A DNA stretch of 12,046 bases from Symbiodinium natans (GCA_905221605.1 CAJNDS010001650.1:1-12046), one strand, 5' to 3'. Shown: positions 1 through 8,071, numbered from the stretch's first letter. A program made the numbers and translations. Notes: generated from the sequence alone by a model not told the origin.

Positions 1-450
1 GTTGCAATTCAGCTTGTCATGTACAACACTTGTTCCGTTTTTTACGCTATTGCCAACAGTCTTAAGCGACCGCTGACTATCTTTGCGCCCGACCCAAACA
101 TGTGGTGCATGCTTTGCGTGTCTCCGCAAAATTGAAAGCACACTTGCCACGTTTCACGGCCCATTCTGGGGTCCTATTTTTTGGCCCCAAAGCGAAGCCC
201 GAAATGGGATCTTCTCTAAGAGTTTCGAATCAGGCAGACCCAGTTTTGGGACCCAATTTCTGGCCTCAAAATGAAGGCCAAAAACTGTGCGATTTCTGAT
301 GAGAAGACACACTTTTGAAGCTTGCCGAAATTTTGCCCGACGTGAGGACCGCTCCCGACATAAGACAATAAAAATGCACCGCTGCGTGGCAAGCGGTCGG
401 TGGTGGGCCTTTACTTATTCATATAGGCGCCATTCAGGTTGCCACTGGGG
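1..450 (+). repeat. Module A, copy 1
   Basis: This copy joins directly to B1. Its start coincides with base 1, so a preceding A copy cannot be excluded. Private variants include a six-T run near position 40 where other copies read GTTATAACG, an altered GGCCCC tract near 183, and GCTTGCC where nearly all others have GCTCGCC. Like all A copies it holds a short hairpin (ACCGCT at 378-383 pairing with AGCGGT at 392-397), just after an AATAAAA tract. It also holds a conserved TTTCGAATCA element near 223. Confidence 0.95.
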
Positions 451-671
451 GGGTACTCTGATGCGTCCTATGTTTCTCGTCGTTTGTCGGTCCTGAATGT
501 GGACCCGCGCGATACCACGTTTTTCAGCGATTTTTCCAACGGGCAGCCTGCAAAAGTTGGAAAAAAGGCTCTGGGAGGTCCTGATGAGGTTTTGGAGCCC
601 TTGAAGGGGATTGTGAGGCCTTACTTGAGTATTTGAAAGACTGGTAAACCGTATAACCCTTGAGAAAGCGC

Positions 672-965
672 GTGTAGCAGACCTGTACACGAGTACTACA
701 CTCAAAAAATGCGGGAAAACAGCGTGTAGTACCTTGATTCCAAGTAGAAACATTACATGAACCTTAAAGTTTTGAAAAAACTATGCATTCATGTAGTACA
801 CTGTGGTTTTTCCCCAGCGCGGAGCGTGTAGTACCAGTTTTGATGAAATTACACCCGAGGCGAAATCCAGCTTTTCCCACAGTGCGGAGCGTGTAGTACT
901 AGTTTTCATGAAATTAGACTGGCGGAAAAAATCCAGCTTTTCCTACAGCGCGGAGCATGTGACAC
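672..965 (+). repeat. GTGTAGTAC 9-mer array with 65-66 bp direct sub-repeats (unit 1)
   Basis: The 9-mer GTGTAGTAC occurs at 724, 826 and 891. Near matches are at 672 (GTGTAGCAG), 791 (ATGTAGTAC) and 957 (ATGTGACAC), and the exact inverse GTACTACAC is at 693-701. The last three forward sites sit in sub-repeats beginning AG(C/T)GCGGAGC at 816, 881 and 947, each followed by AGTTTT-ATGAAATTA-type sequence. The inverse site at 693 and the forward site at 724 form a perfect 9-bp inverted repeat with a 22-nt loop. The role is unknown; a protein-binding site cluster is one possibility. Confidence 0.85.
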
Positions 966-1125
966 CTGGTTTTTAATTTGCAGTTCTACAGGTCAGGGGC
1001 TTTCAAGCTTCCTGCAGACTCTGGGGCCTTCAAGCCTTTGTGTTTACAAGGGGAAATGGACTCTGTGTGAATGCAGGAAAATGCCCAAGTAATTGAAGAC
1101 TGGAAGCCATGCGGGCTGGGGGAGA

Positions 1126-1405
1126 GGCAGGCAGCAGGTTTTGCAGGCTTGCTGTAGGGTCTGTAGGGGCGGCGTGCGGCAGGGTCTGCAGGTTGCCCGC
1201 AGGCGCTGCTGGCCTGCAGGCTGCTGCAGGGTCTGCAGGCTTGCCGACAGCCTACAGACCCTGCAGCTGTAGGCTTGCTGCAGGGGTCTGCAGGCTTGCT
1301 GCGTCAGGCTGCTGCAGGGCCTGCAGGCTTGCTGCAGAGTCCGCATGCTTGCTGCAGGTCTGCAGGGTCTGCAGGTTGCTGCAGTGTTACATGCAGGGTC
1401 TGCAG
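1126..1405 (+). repeat. CTGCAG-rich minisatellite (unit 1)
   Basis: This is an irregular minisatellite built from GCTTGCTGCAGGGTCTGCAG-like monomers. Fifteen CTGCAG palindromes fall between 1186 and 1405, plus one outlier at 1012. One monomer is inverted: AGCCTACAG (1249-1257) and CTGTAGGCT (1267-1275) form a perfect 9-bp inverted repeat around a 9-nt loop. The core lacks stop codons over long stretches on both strands, which explains the long cysteine- and glutamine-rich open frames without any need for a gene. Confidence 0.9.
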
Positions 1406-1507
1406 AACGCAGTAAGCAGCGCAGCCCGACCTTGAGAGCTACCTTGAAATCGCAAGGACTTGGAGCCTGAAGAGCCTGGAAAAGGATGCTTGTCTGTGCC
1501 CCCGAGC

Positions 1508-1577
1508 CCCCAATGGCAATGTTGGATGCCGAAGGTTGGTCTGACATGACCAACGTGTTGCAACATTGCCATTGGGG
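1508..1577. other. Perfect 17-bp inverted repeat with nested inner stem (unit 1)
   Basis: The arms are CCCCAATGGCAATGTTG (1508-1524) and its exact reverse complement (1561-1577), 36 nt apart. Inside, GTTGGTC (1535-1541) pairs perfectly with GACCAAC (1548-1554) around a 6-nt loop. A transcript of either strand could fold into a hairpin of about 70 nt, and the DNA could extrude a cruciform. No T-run follows it, so a simple intrinsic terminator is unlikely. Confidence 0.9.
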
Positions 1578-1717
1578 AAAGGGGATTTTCGACAACACTT
1601 ATTGATTTGGGACAAGGTAGGCCCTTTGCTGGGGGTTTGGAGAATGTGCCTCAAGTGAAGCCAAATCCGACCCCAGAAAGACGCAAGAAGCGTAGGACAC
1701 GTTTGAGTGCCCCCGCA

Positions 1718-2191
1718 GTTGCAATTCAGCTGGTCCTGTGCAATACTTTTTCCGTTATAACGCTATTGCCACAGTCTTTAAGCGACCGCTGACAATCTTT
1801 GCGCCCGGAACCCAAACATGTGGTGCCATGCTTGCGTGCCTCCCAAATTGAAAGCCCACTTTGCCACGTTGTCTTCACGGCCATTCTGGGGTCCTATTTT
1901 TGGGCCCCAAAGCGAAGCCCGAACTGGGATCGTCTCTAATAGTTTTCGAATCAGGCAGAAACCCAGTTTTGGGGGGGGGACACAATTTCCTGGCCTCAAA
2001 ATGTGTGTGTGCCAAAAAGCTGTGCGATTTCTGATGAGCAAGAACACTTGAAGCTCGCCCGAATTTTTGGCCCGACCGTGAGGACCGCCCCGACCTAAGA
2101 CAATAAAAATGCCCGCTGCGTGGCAAGCGGCCGGTCCGGTGGTGGGCCTTACTTATTCATAAGGGCGCCATTCAGTTGCCACTGGGGGACT
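1718..2191 (+). repeat. Module A, copy 2 (aberrant, indel-rich)
   Basis: This copy is clearly homologous to the other A modules but carries many small insertions and deletions. Many are in or next to homopolymers or simple repeats: a G8 run near 1972-1979, a TG repeat near 2002-2010, an expanded TTTTTGG near 2070, and shortened CCGCCCCG and GGCCTTAC tracts. The other nine copies differ from one another by only a few substitutions. It is either a degenerate copy or a badly resolved consensus; the sequence alone cannot decide. Confidence 0.9.
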
Positions 2192-2650
2192 GTGTCAATT
2201 CAGCTTGTCCCCCCCACGTGCAATACTTGTTCCGTTATAACGCTATTGCCAACAGTCTTAAGCGACCGCTGATTATCTTTGCGCCCGACCCGACCCAAAC
2301 ATGTGGTGCATGCTTTGCGTGTCTCCGCAAAATTGAAAGCACACTTGCCACGTTTCACGGCCCATTCTGGGGTCCTATTTTTGGGCCCCAAAGCGAAGCC
2401 CGAAATGGGATCTTCTCTAAGAGTTTCGAATCAGGCAGACCCAGTTTTGGGACCCAATTTCTGGCCTCAAAATGAAGGCCAAAAACTGTGCGATTTCTGA
2501 TGAGAAGACACACTTTTGAAGCTCGCCGAAATTTTGCCCGACGTGAGGACCGCTCCCGACATAAGACAATAAAAATGCACCGCTGCGTGGCAAGCGGTCG
2601 GTGGTGGGCCTGTACTTATTCATATAGGCGCCATTCAGGTTGCCACGGGG
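2192..2650 (+). repeat. Module A, copy 3
   Basis: This is the second A of the first clear dimer. The first 100 bases share the aberrant character of A2: GTGTCAATTCAG at the start, a C7 run at 2209-2215 and a doubled GACCC near 2287. The rest matches the other copies closely. It carries the GATTATC variant also seen in A6 and the GCCTGTAC variant also seen in A9 and A10. One T is missing in the junction with B2. Confidence 0.93.
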
Positions 2651-2871
2651 GGGTACTCTGATGCGTCCTATGTTTCTCGTCGTTTGTCGGTCCTGAATGT
2701 GGACCCGCGCGATACCACGTTTTTCAGCGATTTTTCCAACGGGCAGCCCGCAAAAGTTGGAAAAAAGGCTCTGGGAGATCCTGATGAGGTTTTGGAGCCC
2801 TTGAAGGGGATTGTGAGGCCTTACTTCAGCATTTGAAAGACTGGTAAACCGTATAACCCTTGAGAAAGCGC

Positions 2872-3163
2872 GTGTAGCAGACCTGTACACGAGTACTACG
2901 CTCAAAAAATGCGGGAAAACAGCGTGTAGTACCTTGATTCCAAGTAGAAACATAACATGAACCTTAAAATTTTGAAAAACTATGCATTCATGTAGTACAC
3001 CGTGGTTTTTCCCCAGCGCGGAGCGTGTAGTACCAGTTTTGATGAAATTACACCCGAGGCGAAATCCAGCTTTTCCCACAGCGCGGAGCGTGTAGTACTA
3101 GTTTTCATGAAATTAGACTGGCGGAAAAATCCAGCTTTTCCTACAGCGCGGAGCATGTGACAC
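2872..3163 (+). repeat. GTGTAGTAC 9-mer array (unit 2)
   Basis: The layout matches unit 1. The inverted-site flank reads ACTACGCTC instead of ACTACACTC (near 2896), which weakens the 9-bp inverted repeat in this unit. Confidence 0.85.
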
Positions 3164-3323
3164 CTGGTTTTTAATTTGCAGTTCTACAGGTCAGGGGCTT
3201 TCAAGCTTCCTGCAGACTCTGGGGCCTTCAGGCCTTTGTGTTTACAAGGGGAAATGGACTCTGTGTGAATGCAGGAAAATGCCCAAGTAATTGAAGACTG
3301 GAAGCCATGCGGGCTGGGGGAGA

Positions 3324-3620
3324 GGCAGGCAGCAGGTTTTGCAGGCTTGCTGTAGGGCCACTGTAGGGTCTGTAGGGGCGGCGTGAGGTGCGGCAGGGTC
3401 TGCAGGTTTGCCCGCAGGCGCTGCTGGCCTGCAGGCTGCTGCAGGGTCTGCAGGCTTGCCGACAGCCTACAGACCCTGCAGCTGTAGGCTTGCTGCAGGG
3501 GTCTGCAGGCTTGCTGCATCAGGCTGCTGCAGGGCCTGCAGGCTTGCTGCAGAGTCCGCGTGCTTGCTGCAGGTCTGCAGGGTCTGCAGGTTGCTGCAGT
3601 GTTACATGCAGGGTCTGCAG
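3324..3620 (+). repeat. CTGCAG-rich minisatellite (unit 2)
   Basis: The arrangement matches unit 1, with the 11-bp and 5-bp insertions. An extra T in GGTTTGCCCGC near 3411 shifts the frame relative to the other copies. GTCCGCGTGC replaces GTCCGCATGC near 3554. Confidence 0.9.
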
Positions 3621-3742
3621 AACGCAGTAAGCAGCGCAGCCCGACCTTGAGAGCTACCTTGAAATCGCAAGGATTTGGAGCCTGAAGAGCCTGGAAAAGG
3701 ATGCTTGTCTCCGGTCACAAGCCCTTGCGTGTGCCCCCGAGC

Positions 3743-3812
3743 CCCCAATGGCAATGTTGGATGCCGAAGGTCGGTCTGACATGACCAACGTGTTGCAACA
3801 TTGCCATTGGGG
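3743..3812. other. 17-bp inverted repeat (unit 2)
   Basis: Both 17-bp arms are unchanged from unit 1. The inner stem has GTCGGTC opposite GACCAAC, leaving one C-A mismatch. Confidence 0.9.
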
Positions 3813-3814
3813 AA

Positions 3815-4027
3815 ATGGGATTTTCGACAACACTTATTGATTTGGGACAAGGTAGGCCCTTTGCTGGGGGTTTGGAGAATGTGCCTCAAGTGAAGCCAAA
3901 TCCGACCCCAGAAAGACACAAGAAGCGTAGGACACGTTTGAGTGCCCCCGCAGTTGCAATTCAGCTTGTCATGTGCAATACTTGTTCCGTTATAACGCTA
4001 TTGCCAACAGTCTTAAGCGACTGCTGA
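3815..4027 (+). other. Short ATG-started open frame across the B2/A4 junction; probably not a gene
   Basis: The frame is 70 codons with a basic stretch reading PTPERHKKRRTRLSAP. The ATG exists only in this unit; the other complete copies read AGG there. The frame continues into A, ending after about 22 A-derived codons. In B3 the 48-bp deletion removes 16 codons of it. There is no recognisable domain. Chance, or a remnant of captured coding sequence, are both more likely than an active gene. Confidence 0.12.
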
Positions 4028-4406
4028 CAATCTTTGCGCCCGACCCAAACATGTGGTGCATGCTTTGCGTGTCTCCGCAAAATTGAAAGCACACTTGCCA
4101 CGTTTCACGGCCCATTCTGGGGTCCTATTTTTGGGCCCCAAAGCGAAGCCCGAAATGGGATCTTCTCTAAGAGTTTCGAATCAGGCAGACCCAGTTTTGG
4201 GACCCAATTTCTGGCCTCAAAATGAAGGCCAAAAACTGTGCGATTTCTGATGAGAAGACACACTTTTGAAGCTCGCCGAAATTTTGCCCGACGTGAGGAC
4301 CGCTCCCGACATAAGACAATAAAAATGCACCGCTGCGTGGCAAGCGGTCGGTGGTGGGCCTTTACTTATTCATATAGGCGCCATTCAGGTTGCCACTGGG
4401 GGGACT
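3953..4406 (+). repeat. Module A, copy 4
   Basis: This is the first A of a dimer. It joins A5 through a G6-ACT junction. It is close to consensus, with a GACTGCTGAC variant near 4018 where most copies read GACCGCTGAC. Confidence 0.95.
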
Positions 4407-4855
4407 GTTGCAATTCAGCTTGTCACGTGCAATACTTGTTCCGTTATAACGCTATTGCCAACAGTCTTAAGCGACCGCTGACAATCTTTGCGCCCGACCC
4501 AAACATGTGGTGCATGCTTTGCGTGTCTCCGCAAAATTGAAAGCACACTTGCCACGTTTCACGGCCCATTCTGGGGTCCTATTTTTGGGCCCCAAAGCGA
4601 AGCCCGAAATGGGATCTTCTCTAAGAGTTTCGAATCACTCAGACCCAGTTTTGGGACCCAATTTCTGGCCTCAAAATGAAGGCCAAAAACTGTGCGATTT
4701 CTGATGAGAAGACACACTTTTGAAGCTCGCCGAAATTTTGCCCGACGTGAGGACCGCTCCCGACATAAGACAATAAAAATGCACCGCTGCGTGGCAAGCG
4801 GTCGGTGGTGGGCCTTTCCTTATTCATATAGGCGCCATTCAGGTTGCCACTGGGG
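4407..4855 (+). repeat. Module A, copy 5
   Basis: This is the second A of a dimer and joins B3. Variants include GTCACGTGC near 4422, AATCACTCAGA near 4633 and CCTTTCCTTATT near 4813. The AATCACTCAGA change falls in positions that also vary in A6, while the flanking TTTCGAATCA is unchanged. Confidence 0.95.
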
Positions 4856-5076
4856 GGGTACTCTGATGCGTCCTATGTTTCTCGTCGTTTGTCGGTCCTG
4901 AATGTGGACCCGCGCGATACCACGTTTTTCAGCGATTTTTCCAACGGGCAGCCCGCAAAAGTTGGAAAAAAGGCTCTGGGAGGTCCTGATGAGGATTTGG
5001 AGCCCTTGAAGGGGATTGTGAGGCCTTACTTGAGTATTTGAAAGACTGGTAAACCGTATAACCCTTGAGAAAGCGC

Positions 5077-5369
5077 GTGTAGCAGACCTGTACACGAGTA
5101 CTACACTCAAAAAATGCGGGAAAACAGCGTGTAGTACCTTGATTCCAAGTAGAAACATTACATGAACCTTAAAGTTTTGAAAAAACTATGCATTCATGTA
5201 GTACACTGTGGTTTTTCCCCAGCGCGGAGCGTGTAGTACCAGTTTTGATGAAATTACACCCGAGGCGAAATCCAGCTTTTCCCACAGTGCGGAGCGTGTA
5301 GTACTAGTTTTCATGAAATTAGACTGGCGGAAAAATCAAGCTTTTCCTACAGCGCGGAGCATGTGACAC
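5077..5369 (+). repeat. GTGTAGTAC 9-mer array (unit 3)
   Basis: Order and spacing of the 9-mers match unit 1, and the 9-bp inverted repeat is intact. Confidence 0.85.
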
Positions 5370-5529
5370 CTGGTTTTTAATTTGCAGTTCTACAGGTCAG
5401 GGGCTTTCAAGCTTCCTGCAGACTCTGGGGCCTTCAAGCCTTTGTGTTTACAAGGGGAAATGGACTCTGTGTGAATGCAGGAAAATGCCCAAGCAATTGA
5501 AGACTGGAAGCCATGCGGGCTGGGGGAGA

Positions 5530-5820
5530 GGCAGGCAGCAGGTTTTGCAGGCTTGCTGTAGGGCCACTGTAGGGTCTGTAGGGGCGGCGTGCGGCAGGGT
5601 CTGCAGGTTGCCCGCAGGCGCTGCTGGCCTGCAGGCTGCTGCAGGGTCTGCAGGCTTGCCGACAGCCTACAGACCCTGCAGCTGTAGGCTTGCTGCAGGG
5701 GTCTGCAGGCTTGCTGCATCAGGCTGCTGCAGGGCCTGCAGGCTTGCTGCAGAGTCCGCATGCTTGCTGCAGGTCTGCAGGGTCTGCAGGTTGCTGCAGT
5801 GTTACATGCAGGGTCTGCAG
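5530..5820 (+). repeat. CTGCAG-rich minisatellite (unit 3)
   Basis: The arrangement matches unit 1, with the 11-bp insertion. The inverted monomer and its 9-bp inverted repeat are intact. Confidence 0.9.
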
Positions 5821-5942
5821 AACGCAGTAAGCAGCGCAGCCCGACCTTGAGAGCTACCTTGAAATCGCAAGGACTTGGAGCCTGAAGAGCCTGGAAAAGG
5901 ATGCTTGTCTCCGGTCACAAGCCCTTGCGTGTGCCCCCGAGC

Positions 5943-6012
5943 CCCCAATGGCAATGTTGGATGCCGAAGGTCGGTCTGACATGACCAACGTGTTGCAACA
6001 TTGCCATTGGGG
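5943..6012. other. 17-bp inverted repeat (unit 3)
   Basis: The arms are identical to the other units. The inner stem has the same single mismatch as unit 2. The 48-bp deletion of this unit begins 33 bp beyond the right arm. Confidence 0.9.
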
Positions 6013-6104
6013 AAAGGGGATTTTCGACAACACTTATTGATTTGGAGCCAAATCCGACCCCAGAAAGACACAAGAAGCGTAGGACACGTTTGAGTGCCCC
6101 CGCA

Positions 6105-6558
6105 GTTGCAATTCAGCTTGTCATGTGCAATACTTGTTCCGTTATAACGCTATTGCCAACAGTCTTAAGCGACCGCTGATTATCTTTGCGCCCGACCCAA
6201 ACATGTGGTGCATGCTTTGCGTGTCTCCGCAAAATTGAAAGCACACTTGCCACGTTTCACGGCCCATTCTGGGGTCCTATTTTTGGGCCCCAAAGCGAAG
6301 CCCGAAATGGGATCTTCTCTAAGAGTTTCGAATCAAGCAGACCCAGTTTTGGGACCCAATTTCTGGCCTCAAAATGAAGGCCAAAAACTGTGCGATTTCT
6401 GATGAGAAGACACACTTTTGAAGCTCGCCGAAATTTTGCCCGACGTGAGGACCGCTCCCGACATAAGACAATAAAAATGCACCGCTGCGTGGCAAGCGGT
6501 CGGTGGTGGGCCTTTACTTATTCATATAGGCGCCATTCAGGTTGCCACTGGGGGGACT
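6105..6558 (+). repeat. Module A, copy 6
   Basis: This is the first A of a dimer, with the G6-ACT junction to A7. It carries the GATTATC variant shared with A3 and AATCAAGCAGA near 6332. Otherwise it is near consensus. Confidence 0.95.
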
Positions 6559-7016
6559 GTTGCAATTCAGCTTGTCATGTGCAATACTTGTTCCGTTATA
6601 ACGCTATTGCCAACAGTCTTAAGCGACCGCTGACAATCTTTGCGCCCGACCCAAACATGTGGTGCATGCTTGGCGTGTCTCCGCAAAATTGAAAGCACAC
6701 TTGCCACGTTTCACGGCCCATTCTGGGGTCCTATTTTTGGGCCCCAAAGCGAAGCCCGAAATGGGATCTTCTCTAAGAGTTTCGAATCAGGCAGACCCAG
6801 TTTTGGGACCCAATTTCTGGCCTCAAAATGAAGGCCAAAAACTGTGCGATTTCTGATGAGAAGACACACTTTTGAAGCTCGCCGAAATTTTGCCCGACGT
6901 GAGGACCGCTCCCGACATAAGACAATAAAAATGCACCGCTGCGTGGCAAGCGGTCGGTGGTGGGCCTTTACTTATTCATATAGGCGCCATTCAGGTTGCC
7001 ACTGGGGGGACTGGGG
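6559..7016 (+). repeat. Module A, copy 7
   Basis: This is the second A of a dimer. Its junction with B4 is unusual: ACTGGGGGG occurs twice in succession before TACTCTG, as if an A-A junction remnant had been kept ahead of B. It also reads GCTTGGCG near 6668 instead of GCTTTGCG. Confidence 0.95.
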
Positions 7017-7237
7017 GGGTACTCTGATGCGTCCTATGTTTCTCGTCGTTTGTCGGTCCTGAATGTGGACCCGCGCGATACCACGTTTTTCAGCGATTTT
7101 TCCAACGGGCAGCCCGCAAAAGTTGGAAAAAAGGCTCTGGGAGGTCCTGATGAGGTTTTGGAGCCCTTGAAGGGGATTGTGAGGCCTTACTTGAGTATTT
7201 GAAAGACTGGTAAACCGTATAACCCTTGAGAAAGCGC

Positions 7238-7530
7238 GTGTAGCAGACCTGTACACGAGTACTACACTCAAAAAATGCGGGAAAACGGCGTGTAGTACCT
7301 TGATTCCAAGTAGAAACATTACATGAACCTTAAAGTTTTGAAAAAACTATGCATTCATGTAGTACACTGTGGTTTTTCCCCAGCGCGGAGCGTGTAGTAC
7401 CAGTTTTGATGAAATTACACCCGAGGCGAAATCCAGCTTTTCTCACAGTGCGGAGCGTGTAGTACTAGTTTTCATGAAATTAGACTGGCGGAAAAATCCA
7501 GCTTTTCCTACAGCGCGGAGCATGTGACAC
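7238..7530 (+). repeat. GTGTAGTAC 9-mer array (unit 4)
   Basis: The layout matches unit 1. One change near 7287 (AACGGCGTG for AACAGCGTG) lies just outside the 9-mer. Confidence 0.85.
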
Positions 7531-7690
7531 CTGGTTTTTAATTTGCAGTTCTACAGGTCAGGGGCTTTCAAGCTTCCTGCAGACTCTGGGGCCTTCAAGC
7601 CTTTGTGTTTACAAGGGGAAATGGACTCTGTGTGAATGCAGGAAAATGCCCAAGTAATTGAAGACTGGAAGCCATGCGGGCTGGGGGAGA

Positions 7691-7970
7691 GGCAGGCAGC
7701 AGGTTTTGCAGGCTTGCTGTAGGGTCTGTAGGGGCGGCGTGCGGCAGGGTCTGCAGGTTGCCCGCAGGCGCTGCTGGCCTGCAGGCTGCTGCAGGGTCTG
7801 CAGGCTTGCCGACAGCCTACAGACCCTGCAGCTGTAGGCTTGCTGCAGGGGTCTGCAGGCTTGCTGCATCAGGCTGCTGCAGGGCCTGCAGGCTTGCTGC
7901 AGAGTCCGCATGCTTGCTGCAGGTCTGCAGGGTCTGCAGGTTGCTGCAGTGTTACATGCAGGGTCTGCAG
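7691..7970 (+). repeat. CTGCAG-rich minisatellite (unit 4)
   Basis: This is almost identical to unit 1, without the 11-bp insertion. GCTGCATCAG replaces GCTGCGTCAG, as in units 2, 3 and 5. Confidence 0.9.
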
Positions 7971-8071
7971 AACGCAGTAAGCAGCGCAGCCCGACCTTGA
8001 GAGCTACCTTGAAATCGCAAGGACTTGGAGCCTGAAGAGCCTGGAAAGGATGCTTGTCTGTGCCCCCGAGC

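Larger units (their letters stand above)
451..1717 (+). repeat. Module B, copy 1
   Basis: This is a complete B copy. It lacks both the 11-bp insertion in the CTGCAG region and the 20-bp insertion before the hairpin. It contains the 9-mer array, the CTGCAG minisatellite and the 17-bp inverted repeat, then a tail running into A2. It differs from the other four complete hairpins by a T that makes the inner 7-bp stem perfect. Confidence 0.95.
2651..3952 (+). repeat. Module B, copy 2
   Basis: This complete B copy carries the 11-bp insertion (3358-3368), the 20-bp insertion (3711-3730) and a 5-bp insertion near 3387 in the GC-rich start of the minisatellite. It reads TTCAGC where the others read TTGAGT near 2826. 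A G-to-T change creates an ATG after the hairpin that the other copies lack. Confidence 0.95.
4856..6104 (+). repeat. Module B, copy 3 (with 48-bp deletion)
   Basis: This is the shortest complete B copy. It has the 11-bp (5564-5574) and 20-bp (5911-5930) insertions. It lacks 48 bp after position 6045 that are present in the other complete copies. A substitution near 5335 creates AATCAAGC in place of AATCCAGC. Confidence 0.95.

Noticed and set aside
249-270. CCAATTTCTGGCCTCAAA resembling the end of the dinoflagellate spliced leader
   Set aside because: It needs three inserted bases and one substitution to align, has no donor context, and lies in a tandem satellite. The resemblance is too weak to suggest a lineage.
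83-299. Two overlapping 63-65 codon frames in every A copy (the GPFWGPIF-type frame and the MVHALRV-type frame)
   Set aside because: They begin at TTG or GTG and overlap in different frames. Their conservation is simply that of the DNA repeat.
361-400. AATAAAA followed by the ACCGCT/AGCGGT hairpin as a polyadenylation or transcription-end signal
   Set aside because: The motif is short and common, and no transcript unit can be tied to it. It is mentioned only as a feature of module A.
415-753. Minus-strand ATG-started frame of 112 codons in B, also in units 3, 4 and 5 and extended to 220 codons in unit 2
   Set aside because: Most of the copy-to-copy differences I checked change the amino acid, unit 6 is frameshifted, and the unit 2 extension starts at GTG. 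It lies opposite another open frame. There is no recognisable domain.
1508-1577. Inverted repeat as a Rho-independent terminator or MITE
   Set aside because: There is no T-run after the stem and no bacterial gene upstream. No target-site duplication was found beside the arms.
1044-1598. Minus-strand open frame of about 184 codons, similar at 7609-8136 and 9797-10381, rich in Cys, Gln and Leu
   Set aside because: It runs through the CTGCAG minisatellite, which lacks stops on both strands. It starts with GTG in unit 1. Indels of 11 and 20 bp and a single-T insertion break it in units 2 and 3. This is repeat-driven, not a gene.
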